A stretch of DNA of 64,000 bases from Bacteroidaceae bacterium (GTDB taxonomy: Bacteria > Bacteroidota > Bacteroidia > Bacteroidales > Bacteroidaceae), in NCBI GenBank assembly GCA_017453465.1, contig JAFTEV010000051.1:1-64000 (forward strand), given 5' to 3'. Under the pieces are notes generated by a model. It saw only the letters and a program-made list of their open reading frames with translations. It was not told the DNA's origin and searched no databases. A program made the translations under genes and the position numbers. Every line of letters starts with the position of its first letter. Positions within the stretch are counted from its first letter, which is position 1. Below, in pieces: positions 25,909 through 33,068 of the stretch.

Positions 25909-26439
25909 TTACACTCGGATGAGGGTGGTGATTTCTATTCCGTCGCCAATGAACTCACGTCCTTGCAGTCCTTCGTCGCGAATCTCGATGAGGAAGTTCA
26001 TGTAGCATTTCTTAGGGTTCAGCTTCTTCACCAGTTTCCAGGCTGCCTTGATGGTGCCACCCGTGGCAAGCAGGTCGTCGTGGATAAGAACAACATCGTC
26101 GGGCGTGATGGCATCAAGGTGCATCTCGATAGAGTCTACGCCGTACTCCTTGGAGTAAGACTCCTTGATGGTGGTGGCTGGTAGTTTGCCCGGCTTGCGA
26201 GCCATGACGAAACCCGCATTCAGGCGGCGGGCAAGAATGGCTCCCATGATGTAGCCACGAGTCTCCAGGCCCACCACCTTGGTGATGCCCTTGTCCTTGT
26301 AGAGTTCGTACAGTTCCTCCTCCATAATCTCAAGGCATTTTGCATCCTTGAACAATGTGGTTACGTCGCGAAAATTGATGCCCGCTTTCGGGAAATCAGG
26401 AATGGAGCGCAGATGCTCCAAAAGGTAAGGTGTGTTCAT
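25909..26439 (-). CDS. apt: Adenine phosphoribosyltransferase
   Basis: A 176-residue salvage enzyme that makes AMP from adenine and PRPP. The PRPP-binding signature is VVLIHDDLLATGGT (about residues 116-129). RSIPDFPKAGINFRDVTTL at the N-terminus and VGLETRGYIMGAILA are typical. Length is standard. It lies downstream of mnmG on the same strand, separated by a CTAG-rich nonamer array, and just upstream of the parS site. Confidence 0.96.
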   Translation of the reverse strand: MNTPYLLEHLRSIPDFPKAGINFRDVTTLFKDAKCLEIMEEELYELYKDKGITKVVGLETRGYIMGAILARRLNAGFVMARKPGKLPATTIKESYSKEYGVDSIEMHLDAITPDDVVLIHDDLLATGGTIKAAWKLVKKLNPKKCYMNFLIEIRDEGLQGREFIGDGIEITTLIRV

Positions 26440-26479
26440 TGTGGGTATTGTTTTTTTGAGTTTTGTTGTTTTTTTCTTG

Positions 26480-26547
26480 AAGGGCTAGTTTTCTAGTATA
26501 GCTAGATAATCTAGAGAGGCTAGAAATTCTAGCCAAGTTAGCCCTTA
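26480..26547. repeat. CTAG-containing nonamer array between mnmG and apt
   Basis: CTAG recurs six times at steps of 8, 9, 9, 9 and 9 bases (CTAGTTTT, CTAGTATAG, CTAGATAAT, CTAGAGAGG, CTAGAAATT, CTAGCC). The outer parts AAGGGCTA and TAGCCCTT pair, so the array can fold into a hairpin between the two co-oriented genes. Confidence 0.85.
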
Positions 26548-26552
26548 ATCCA

Positions 26553-28529
26553 CTATCTGCCCAAGAGCACCAGCATGATGTTGATGTCGGAGGGCGAAAC
26601 GCCTGGGATGCGTGAAGCCTGTGCCAGGGTTACGGGCTGTATGGCTTGCAGCTTTTGGCGGGCTTCGATGGAGATTTGCGAGAGGTTGGGGTAGTCAAAC
26701 TTTCCAGCAATCTTGATGTTCTCCAGGCGGAGCATCTTCTCGGCGGCCTGTTGCTCGCGGGCAATGTAGCCAGCATACTTGATGCGAATCTCTGCTGCCT
26801 CAACAATCTCCTCTGCGGGACACGTTGCGCCCAGGCAGATTTTTTCGAGAGCTTTCTGCAAGGGGACGATGTGCGGCCTGATGTTCGAGAACGAAATCTG
26901 TGGCCTCACCAGCAAGTCCGTCAGCTTTATGCCTTGGCTCAGTGGGGTAGTGCCCAGTGCTTCCAGTGCCTCGTTGATAAGGGCTGGCTTCAGCGAGAAA
27001 TTCTGGCAGAAATCCATCACCGCCTCAATCCTTTCCCGCTTGTTTACCATGCGGTCATAACGCTCCTGGGTGGCAAGCCCCAGGCGGTAGCTCTTTTCCG
27101 TCAGGCGCACATCGGCATCATCCTGCCGGAGCAAGATGCGGTATTCGGCACGCGAAGTGAACATACGGTAAGGCTCGTCCACGCCTTTTGTTACGAGGTC
27201 GTCAATCAGTACACCGATGTACGCCTCGTTGCGCGACAGCGTGAAAGGCTCTCCGCCGTTCAGCTCCCTGTTGCACTTGATGGCAGCATTGATGCCCGCA
27301 ATGAGTCCCTGCCCGGCGGCCTCCTCGTAACCCGTCGTGCCGTTCACTTGTCCGGCAAAGAACAGGTGGCTCACCACCTTCGACTCCAACGAATGCTTGA
27401 GCTGTGTCGGGTCGAAGAAGTCGTACTCTATGGCATAGCCTGGCCGATAGACTTGCAGGTTGTGGAAGGCTGGAATCTGGTGCAGAGCCTCGATTTGGAT
27501 GTCGATGGGCAGCGACGACGAGAAGCCATTCAGGTACATCTCATTCGTGTCGGAGCCTTCGGGTTCCAGGAACAACATGTGCTGGTTCTTGTCGGGGAAC
27601 GTGTGCAACTTCGTCTCTATCGAGGGACAATAGCGTGGACCGATGGACTGAATCTGCCCGTTATACAGAGGCGAATCGGCAAAGCCAGAACGCAGCACCT
27701 CGTGCACCCGTTCATTGGTATATACAATCCAGCAGGGCAACTGGCGCAGTCCGTTTGGCTGGCTCAGGTAGCTGAAACTGCCGCCCACCTCGTCTCCGGG
27801 CTGTTCCTCCATCAGCGAGAAATCCACACTGCGCTTGTCGATGCGCACAGGCGTACCCGTCTTCATGCGTCCGGCCCGTATGCCTGTCCGTGTGATGCTC
27901 TCGGTCAGTTCCAGCGAGGCCGGTTCCGCGCAGCGTCCGCCCTGCAACTTTGTCCGCCCAATGTGCATCAGCCCATTCAGGAAGGTTCCCGCCGTGATAA
28001 TCACGCAGTTGGCTTCAAAAACCGTGTCGGTGTAGGTGCGTACCCCCACCACTCGAAGGCCGTCAGCCGATTTTTCAGCCGATTTTCCGCTGTCAAGATT
28101 ATTGCTTTCTTCGGAATCGCTTTCGTGGTGGTTGTCAGCCGATTCATAAATCAGCTCTCTCACCTGATCCTGCCAAATATGCAGGTTTTCGGTGTGGTCA
28201 AGCACCGTCCGCCACGTCCAGATGAATTTTTCGCGGTCACACTGTGCCCGTGGACTCCACATGGCAGGCCCCTTCGAGCGGTTCAGCATCCGAAACTGAA
28301 TCGAGGCCCGGTCGGTGACCACCCCCATCTGTCCGCCCAGTGCGTCAATCTCACGCACAATCTGTCCCTTGGCAATGCCGCCAACGGCAGGATTGCACGA
28401 CATCTGTGCAATCTTGTTCATGTCCATCGTGATGAGACAGGTCTTTGCACCCAGGTTGGCCGCAGCCGCAGCCGCTTCGCACCCCGCATGACCCGCACCC
28501 ACCACCACAACGTCGTAATGGAATTTCAT
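26553..28529 (-). CDS. mnmG: tRNA uridine-5-carboxymethylaminomethyl modification enzyme MnmG (GidA)
   Basis: I start the protein at the ATG at 28529 (MKFHYDVVVVGAGHAGCEAA), giving 658 residues, because the earlier ATG at 28556 lies inside the -7 box. The FAD-binding GAGHAGCEAA is near the N-terminus. CNPAVGGIAKGQIVREIDAL, GTFLNGLMHIG and the C-terminal GVSPSDINIML fit the family. With MnmE it modifies wobble uridines. Between LIYES and VVGVRT lies a low-complexity insert of about 28 residues (SDSEESNN, SGKSAEKSA) missing from typical homologues, and its DNA has a 12-base direct repeat. Its promoter belongs to the same family as the toxin-antitoxin cassettes. Confidence 0.96.
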   Translation of the reverse strand: MKFHYDVVVVGAGHAGCEAAAAAANLGAKTCLITMDMNKIAQMSCNPAVGGIAKGQIVREIDALGGQMGVVTDRASIQFRMLNRSKGPAMWSPRAQCDREKFIWTWRTVLDHTENLHIWQDQVRELIYESADNHHESDSEESNNLDSGKSAEKSADGLRVVGVRTYTDTVFEANCVIITAGTFLNGLMHIGRTKLQGGRCAEPASLELTESITRTGIRAGRMKTGTPVRIDKRSVDFSLMEEQPGDEVGGSFSYLSQPNGLRQLPCWIVYTNERVHEVLRSGFADSPLYNGQIQSIGPRYCPSIETKLHTFPDKNQHMLFLEPEGSDTNEMYLNGFSSSLPIDIQIEALHQIPAFHNLQVYRPGYAIEYDFFDPTQLKHSLESKVVSHLFFAGQVNGTTGYEEAAGQGLIAGINAAIKCNRELNGGEPFTLSRNEAYIGVLIDDLVTKGVDEPYRMFTSRAEYRILLRQDDADVRLTEKSYRLGLATQERYDRMVNKRERIEAVMDFCQNFSLKPALINEALEALGTTPLSQGIKLTDLLVRPQISFSNIRPHIVPLQKALEKICLGATCPAEEIVEAAEIRIKYAGYIAREQQAAEKMLRLENIKIAGKFDYPNLSQISIEARQKLQAIQPVTLAQASRIPGVSPSDINIMLVLLGR

Positions 28530-28553
28530 GTAAACAATTTGAGTGTTTGGCTG

Positions 28554-28585
28554 CAAAGATACGACTAAGCCCGCACAAAAGCAAA
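28554..28585 (-). promoter_or_regulatory. Promoter of mnmG, related to the cassette promoters
   Basis: On the minus strand TTTG (28582-28585), 20 bases and TATCTTTG (28554-28561) match the consensus. It shares CTTAGTCGTA, and then CTTTGC after one variable base, with the cassettes at 10632, 11455 and 31175. Confidence 0.8.
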
Positions 28586-28647
28586 GAAATTTTTAATTTT
28601 TGTCAAACGCACCAGCCTTTCACCGCTGCAACACAGCCCTTCCGCCG

Positions 28648-28735
28648 CTGCGACGTAGGCTTTTCGTCTCATTCGTGTAGGCAATCCGCAGGCTTTGATT
28701 GCCTACGCGAGCGCGACGCATTGCCTACGTCGCCG
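28648..28735. repeat. Interspersed palindromic element, copy 2
   Basis: GTAGGCAATCCG on the left pairs with ATTGCCTACGCGAGCGCGAC and the bases after it on the right (to about 28735). The right half is nearly identical to those of copies 1, 3 and 4; the left arm is more worn. It lies in the divergent gap between mnmG and hicB (28530-28948), in which I see no other gene. Confidence 0.8.
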
Positions 28736-28884
28736 TGCACCATTGTGTATCCCCCTCCCTACAACCCCTTATATTGTAGCCGAATAAATGTTGCCCAGCC
28801 CCTCGACAATGCAAAACCGATTTCAGACAGTGCCCAATCCGCCACCCCGCGAATCCCGATTTAAATATTTTTTACCTGTTTTCC

Positions 28885-28915
28885 TTGCACCATTGCGTTC
28901 TTTTGCGTACATTTG
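28885..28915 (+). promoter_or_regulatory. Promoter of hicBA
   Basis: TTG (28885-28887), 20 bases, TACATTTG (28908-28915). The hicB start follows 33 bases later. Confidence 0.7.
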
Positions 28916-28948
28916 CAGCCAGATGCATGGTTAGCATCATATAGATAT

Positions 28949-29299
28949 ATGGCTACAATAAAAGTAAGTGATAAGTGGATGGGGCTTGAACTGTCCGTGT
29001 TTTTGTTTAAAGACGGTGAGGTGTTCAATGCCTATTGTCCCGAACTCGACCTTGTTGGTTGTGATTATACATCCGAAGGGGCACGGAAGTCTTTCGATGT
29101 AGCACTTTCCGACTATTTGGAATATACGCTGGAGAAGGGCACATTGGAGCAGGATTTGCTTGAACATGGCTGGCGAAAGACGAAGTCCGGCGATGTGACA
29201 AAACCATCCGCTTCTACGATGCTGCGCCGTAGTCGCCAATTTCGTTCTGTGCTTGGCATGAGCGAGTTTAGCAAGTATTCAGTGCCCATAAAAATATGA
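28949..29299 (+). CDS. hicB: HicB-type antitoxin
   Basis: A 116-residue protein with the HicB partial RNase H-like fold. FNAYCPELDLVGCDYTSEGA is the family hallmark, and helical residues follow. I take the ATG at 28949 (MATIKVSDKW), which leaves a 33-base leader after the promoter; an upstream in-frame start would lie beside the -7 box. The C-terminus has basic residues (TMLRRSRQFRSVLG) that could bind DNA. hicA follows with a 4-base overlap. This is the antitoxin-first order, which differs from many hicAB loci. Confidence 0.85.
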   Translation: MATIKVSDKWMGLELSVFLFKDGEVFNAYCPELDLVGCDYTSEGARKSFDVALSDYLEYTLEKGTLEQDLLEHGWRKTKSGDVTKPSASTMLRRSRQFRSVLGMSEFSKYSVPIKI

Positions 29300-29544
29300 A
29301 CAGGCAGAAGTTGCCAAATATACCTCTGTCTGACTTTCGGCGTTTTTTATTCGACATGGGTTGTTCCCGTGTGGCGCAGGGAACGAAGGGGCGTGGTGGA
29401 CATGAAAAATGGGTACGCGACGATTTATTGCGCCCCATCACTCTGCAAACACATGTTGACCCAGTTTCCGAGTTGGTTGTACGCAACACACTGGCAACGC
29501 TCGGCATGACGAAGAAGCAGTTTTTTGACTATTATTATAAATAA
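29296..29544 (+). CDS. hicA: HicA-type mRNA interferase toxin
   Basis: An 82-residue protein with the dsRBD-like HicA fold. The early LPNIPLSDFRRFLFDMGCSR, the catalytic-histidine region GRGGHEKWVRDD, and the end NTLATLGMTKKQFFDYY all fit HicA of the larger Bacteroidetes type. HicA cuts mRNA and is held in check by HicB. The start overlaps hicB by 4 bases. A group II intron remnant begins 57 bases after the stop. Confidence 0.85.
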   Translation: MNRQKLPNIPLSDFRRFLFDMGCSRVAQGTKGRGGHEKWVRDDLLRPITLQTHVDPVSELVVRNTLATLGMTKKQFFDYYYK

Positions 29545-29601
29545 CGGCATAACAATGTCTTTCTGGCAAAGCAACAAACCAACAGTTACTTTGCCATTTT
29601 T

Positions 29602-29920
29602 GTTTGCCCGACATGGGCATAATCTAACGGGTGTAAGTCCCGAACGCGGCCTAATAGTAGCAAGCGCACAGCCAAAGACAAGGGTGTCCATCGCGAGGTG
29701 GAATCTGAAGGAAGTCGGCGGCAAAGCACTGGCCTGACGAACAGAAACTTGATATTAAGGCATATGCCCGTGGGTAAGGTTGCAAGAGAAGTCAAAGCCC
29801 TAAAGACAACGAGACGCATGCCTTCGGAGGTGTCAAAGCATGGAACCGCCGTATGCGGAACCGCTTGTACGGTGGTGTGGGAGGACGCATGGGGAACTAA
29901 TCCCCATGCTCCTACCCAAT
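29602..29920 (+). mobile_element. ORF-less, internally deleted group II intron
   Basis: The 5' part carries group II domain I hallmarks: GGGTGTAAGTCCCGAAC near 29629, GGTGTCCATCGCGAGGTGG, then GAAGGAAGTCGGCGGCAAAG and TGACGAACAGAAACTTGATA. The 3' part (about 29843-29877) fits domain V, with ACCGCCGTATGCGG paired to CCGCTTGTACGGTGG. Domain VI follows (GGAGGACGCATGGGG, loop AACTAAT, CCCCATGCTCC), ending CCTACCCAAT at 29920. A full intron should have the rest of domain I, domains II-IV and a reverse transcriptase gene. None is present, so the whole is only about 320 bases. It probably arose by internal deletion and could move only with help in trans. Confidence 0.8.
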
Positions 29921-30036
29921 GTAATTTGGAATATAAAGACGACATCAAAGTTTTGTTTACTTACTTATATTTATGGATTTTGTTGATTTAAAAGTATATT
30001 GTTTTAGCCACAAAATAGAATTTTGTTGTTTGAAGA

Positions 30037-30160
30037 TTTGGCGTGTCGAAAAAATGCGCTTATCTTTGCAGCGGAAAAGTGTTTTTTGCTGAATACACAT
30101 TCCGTGTAAAATCGTTTTCTCTGAAGAACACTTTTTGCCTAATAGTGTTCTTCGGAGAGA
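30037..30160 (+). promoter_or_regulatory. Orphan promoter followed by a long hairpin
   Basis: TTTG (30037-30040), 20 bases, TATCTTTG (30061-30068) is a perfect consensus. About 50 bases on, TCTCTGAAGAACACT (from 30118) pairs with AGTGTTCTTCGGAGAGA (to about 30158) around an 11-base loop, with a small bulge. No intact gene follows closely, only a possible gene fragment. Confidence 0.6.
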
Positions 30161-30182
30161 ACACATAATATAAATGTCAGAA

Positions 30183-30313
30183 GATATGGATCTGTTATTT
30201 GTACGCTGTTTACTCAGATTGCAGGACAGGCCAATGCATACGTGGCTGCTGACGGCATAGAGTCGGCCTCTCTCGGAAAGATTCCTCTTTGGGCATTTGG
30301 ATTCTTATATTAG
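30183..30313 (+). pseudogene. Possible gene fragment ending at 30313
   Basis: One frame reads QIAGQANAYVAADGIESASL and then GKIPLWAFGFLY before a TAG at 30311-30313. The composition is protein-like, but there is no start codon in frame. A different frame starts at an ATG near 30178 and stops after 28 codons. This looks like the 3' end of a decayed or frameshifted gene. I do not recognise the family. Confidence 0.3.
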
Positions 30314-30364
30314 TGAATGTTGGGAGCTTGCTTTCAGCATCTTTTTTCAATAATTTGTTTGCGT

Positions 30365-31036
30365 ATGATGAAGATGAAAGAAATACATAGTTGTCCGCAG
30401 TTGATAGAGTTTGTGCAGGAGGTTGGGTTTTTGCCGCTGCTGAACAGTGGCATTGCTGGATTTTCGGCTGAGGAACTGGTGGACGAGGATTGTCGTTATG
30501 TGGTGTTTCCTGATGGCGGCTGGGATTGGCCTTTGTGGAAGTGGAAGGGACCCGTGGTGACGGAGGGGAACTGTGTGTATGGGAAGTTCTTTGCAGGAAA
30601 GGCTGGGTTCGTCAGTCGGGCTTGGTGGCCAGACTTCTGTAACTATCGCCGCAGTGTTCATCCGGTGCCAGAAGTGGGTACGATTGAAGATGCCGTCTTG
30701 ACGACGCTCCGTGAGCAGGGCAGCATGATTACACGCGAACTCCGTGCGGCTTGTGGCTTTACGGGACCGAAGATGCGTGGCAAGTTTGATGCCTATGTTT
30801 CTCGGCTTCAGTTGGGGTGCCATATCGTGACAGAGGATTTTGTGTATCCTCGCGACCGACATAACCGTGAATATGGCTGGGGCTGGTCGTTGCTCACTAC
30901 GCCCGAACAGCTGTACGGCAAGGAGGCTTGTCATTGTGCGTGCAGTCCAGAAGAGTCGCATGAACGTCTGCTGGTTCATTTCAGAAAGATGCTGCCCGAT
31001 GTGACGGAGCGGCAGATACTGAAACTGGTGGGCTGA
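30365..31036 (+). CDS. YcaQ/AlkZ-related winged-helix protein
   Basis: I take the ATG at 30365, giving 223 residues beginning MMKMKEIHSCPQ. The earlier in-frame start adds residues unlike the family. The middle has SGIAGFSAEELV and a Trp-rich part (DGGWDWPLWKWKG). Residues about 115-175 look like a winged helix (LTTLREQGSMITRELRAACG, then KMRGKFDAYVSRLQLGCHIV). The sequence recalls short AlkZ-related proteins of Bacteroidetes, distant from the DNA-crosslink glycosylase YcaQ/AlkZ, but glycosylase activity cannot be assumed. It stands alone between the intron region and the next toxin-antitoxin module. Confidence 0.7.
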   Translation: MMKMKEIHSCPQLIEFVQEVGFLPLLNSGIAGFSAEELVDEDCRYVVFPDGGWDWPLWKWKGPVVTEGNCVYGKFFAGKAGFVSRAWWPDFCNYRRSVHPVPEVGTIEDAVLTTLREQGSMITRELRAACGFTGPKMRGKFDAYVSRLQLGCHIVTEDFVYPRDRHNREYGWGWSLLTTPEQLYGKEACHCACSPEESHERLLVHFRKMLPDVTERQILKLVG

Positions 31037-31174
31037 AGAAACGGCGGTGGCTCAGGTGTTTGCTTTCTGGCCGCTATGTTTACCGCTTTTTCAGGTGTTT
31101 GCCTGTTTGGAAAAGTTCAAAAACTACGAGCTTGCTCGCTTGAACATCTTTAAAAAAGTAAGAAACGAGTGAAG

Positions 31175-31210
31175 AAATTTGGCTTTTCGCTCACTTAGTC
31201 GTAACTTTGC
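31175..31210 (+). promoter_or_regulatory. Promoter cassette, copy C
   Basis: TTTG (31178-31181), 20 bases, TAACTTTG (31202-31209). Over 36 bases it differs from cassettes A and B only at one place (A for C in the -7 box). The start of the antitoxin gene is 19 bases downstream. Confidence 0.85.
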
Positions 31211-31228
31211 CGACAAAACACATATTTA

Positions 31229-31477
31229 ATGATGACAGCACTACAGTTGAATGCGGAGATTTACCGCACGATGGCCGTAATAGCCGATGACGAAACACTG
31301 TTGAGCAGTGCTTTGAAGTCCTTGAAACGTCTGGCTGCAAAGAAGAAGGATGAGACCCTGATGACGAAGCAGGAGTTTTTCGACAATGTGGAGGAAGCCG
31401 AAAGGCAGATTGCCTGTGGCGAGAGTGTGACTTTTACCAATCTGGATGATATGAACCAGTGGCTTAATTCTCTTTGA
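31229..31477 (+). CDS. Antitoxin of a YoeB-type module
   Basis: An 82-residue protein encoded directly before a YoeB/RelE-type toxin. It has no strong DNA-binding signature but resembles short Bacteroidetes antitoxins paired with RelE toxins: helical, with KSLKRLAAKKKDE in the middle and an acidic C-terminal arm (FFDNVEEAERQIACGESVTF, NLDDMNQWLNSL) likely to wrap the toxin. It starts 19 bases after the -7 box of cassette copy C. The assignment rests mainly on the neighbour. Confidence 0.75.
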   Translation: MMTALQLNAEIYRTMAVIADDETLLSSALKSLKRLAAKKKDETLMTKQEFFDNVEEAERQIACGESVTFTNLDDMNQWLNSL

Positions 31478-31479
31478 CG

Positions 31480-31752
31480 ATGTACGCTATTACTTATGCG
31501 CCTAAAGCCAAGGATGGATTGGCTAAGCTGAAGAGAAGTGAACCAGCCAGTTTTAAGAAGGCTGTCAAGTTGCTGAATGAGATAGCGATTCATCCTCAGA
31601 GTGGGACTGGACATCCTGAGCCATTGAAGGGCAAGCCAGAAAATCGTTGGCCTCGACAGATAACGAAGAAGCATCGTTTGGTTTATCGAATTTTCGAGAA
31701 AGAAGTTCATGTTGACATTCTTTCCGCTTATGGCCATTATGACGACAAGTAA
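31480..31752 (+). CDS. YoeB/Txe-type mRNA interferase toxin
   Basis: A 90-residue RelE-superfamily toxin. GTGHPEPLKG, RWPRQITKKHRLVYRIF and the end ILSAYGHYDDK are the YoeB/Txe signature, with the Arg/His residues of the ribosome-dependent mRNA cleavage site. I start at the ATG at 31480, 2 bases past the antitoxin stop; a TTG at 31474 overlapping the antitoxin is the alternative. The U32 peptidase gene begins immediately after it. Confidence 0.88.
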   Translation: MYAITYAPKAKDGLAKLKRSEPASFKKAVKLLNEIAIHPQSGTGHPEPLKGKPENRWPRQITKKHRLVYRIFEKEVHVDILSAYGHYDDK

Positions 31753-31756
31753 CTCT

Positions 31757-33040
31757 ATGCAGCGTTCCGACTTTGAAATCATGGCCCCCGTGGGGTCGCG
31801 TGAGAGTTTGGCGGCAGCTATCAAGGCTGGTGCCAATTCGGTGTATTTTGGCATTGGGAAGCTGAATATGCGCTCGCACAGTGCCAATGCGTTTACGATT
31901 GAAGACCTGAAGGAGATTGCCCAGATTTGCCATGCGTATGGGCTAAAGTCGTACTTGACGGTGAACACCATCATCTATGGCGAGGACATCGAGACGATGC
32001 ACGAAATTGTTGATGCGGCCAAAGAAGCGGAGATAAGTGCCGTGATTGCCAGTGATGTGGCGGTGATGACCTATTGCCGCACGGTAGGGCAGGAGGTGCA
32101 CTTGAGCACGCAGCTTAATATTAGTAATGTGGAGGCTCTGAAGTTCTACGCTCAATTTGCCGACGTGGTGGTGCTGGCTCGTGAACTCAACATGTGGCAG
32201 GTGCGTGACATCTACGAAGAGATTGTGCGTCAGCATATCTGTGGGCCGAGCGGGGAGCTGATTCGGATAGAAATGTTCTGTCATGGTGCATTGTGCATGG
32301 CCATTAGTGGCAAGTGCTACCTGAGTCTGCAGAATGCAGGACGGAGTGCCAATCGTGGTGAGTGTGTGCAGATATGCCGCCGTGCATACGAAGTGAAAGA
32401 CATAGAGACTGGCACGGAGTTGGCCGTAGATAACAAATACATCATGTCGCCCAAGGACTTGAAGACGATTCGTTTCATTGACATTATGATGAATGCGGGT
32501 GTGCGTGTGTTCAAGATTGAGGGCAGGGCTCGTGGCCCAGAGTATGTCTATACGGTTGTGAAGGCATACGACGAAGCCATCAATGCAGTCTGCAACGGTA
32601 CGTTTGCTTCAGCCGACAAGGATGCCTGGGACAGGCAGCTCAGCACGGTGTTCAATCGTGGTTTCTGGGATGGCTATTACCAGGGGCAACGGCTGGGCGA
32701 GTGGTGCGACGTGTATGGCTCGAAGGCTACTGAAAAGAAGGTCTATTGTGCCAAGTGCACCAAGTATTTTGCTAAGATTGGTGTGGCAGAGTTTCTGGTG
32801 GAAAACGGCGAAATCAAACAGACAGACAAAATGCTCGTCACGGGGCCTACGACGGGTGCGCTCATCCAGATGGTGGGCGAGCTCCGTGTGGACGACCTGC
32901 ACGATTCGCACAAGAGTTTCCCCGTGGAGAAAGCTGTGAAGGGCGACATTATCAGCATCAAGGTAGATGACCGTGTCCGCCTGAACGACCGCCTCTATGT
33001 GTTGGTGAACGATGAAAGCTTGCGGTTGACTCAGAAGTAA
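31757..33040 (+). CDS. U32 family peptidase, likely tRNA hydroxylation protein (TrhP/YegQ-like)
   Basis: A 427-residue U32-family protein. The start at 31757 (MQRSDFEIMAPVGSRESLAA) fits the usual N-terminus; a start at 31739 would overlap the toxin gene. It has SVYFGIGKLNMRSHSANAFT, GKCYLSLQNAGRSANRGECV and, in the C-terminal half, a family-specific beta domain. Four cysteines (FCHGALCMA, GKC, GEC followed by QICRR) could hold a cluster, as in UbiU/UbiV and TrhP. E. coli TrhP is required for 5-hydroxyuridine in tRNA. True protease activity is doubtful in this family. The choice of TrhP is inference. Confidence 0.85.
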   Translation: MQRSDFEIMAPVGSRESLAAAIKAGANSVYFGIGKLNMRSHSANAFTIEDLKEIAQICHAYGLKSYLTVNTIIYGEDIETMHEIVDAAKEAEISAVIASDVAVMTYCRTVGQEVHLSTQLNISNVEALKFYAQFADVVVLARELNMWQVRDIYEEIVRQHICGPSGELIRIEMFCHGALCMAISGKCYLSLQNAGRSANRGECVQICRRAYEVKDIETGTELAVDNKYIMSPKDLKTIRFIDIMMNAGVRVFKIEGRARGPEYVYTVVKAYDEAINAVCNGTFASADKDAWDRQLSTVFNRGFWDGYYQGQRLGEWCDVYGSKATEKKVYCAKCTKYFAKIGVAEFLVENGEIKQTDKMLVTGPTTGALIQMVGELRVDDLHDSHKSFPVEKAVKGDIISIKVDDRVRLNDRLYVLVNDESLRLTQK

Positions 33041-33068
33041 GTACCCCCTCTAAAAAAATCAAGATGAC

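Noticed and set aside
29602..29920. A coding gene inside the intron region (97-codon plus-strand and 120-codon minus-strand frames)
   Set aside because: The sequence is explained by conserved group II RNA structure, and the translated residues match nothing.
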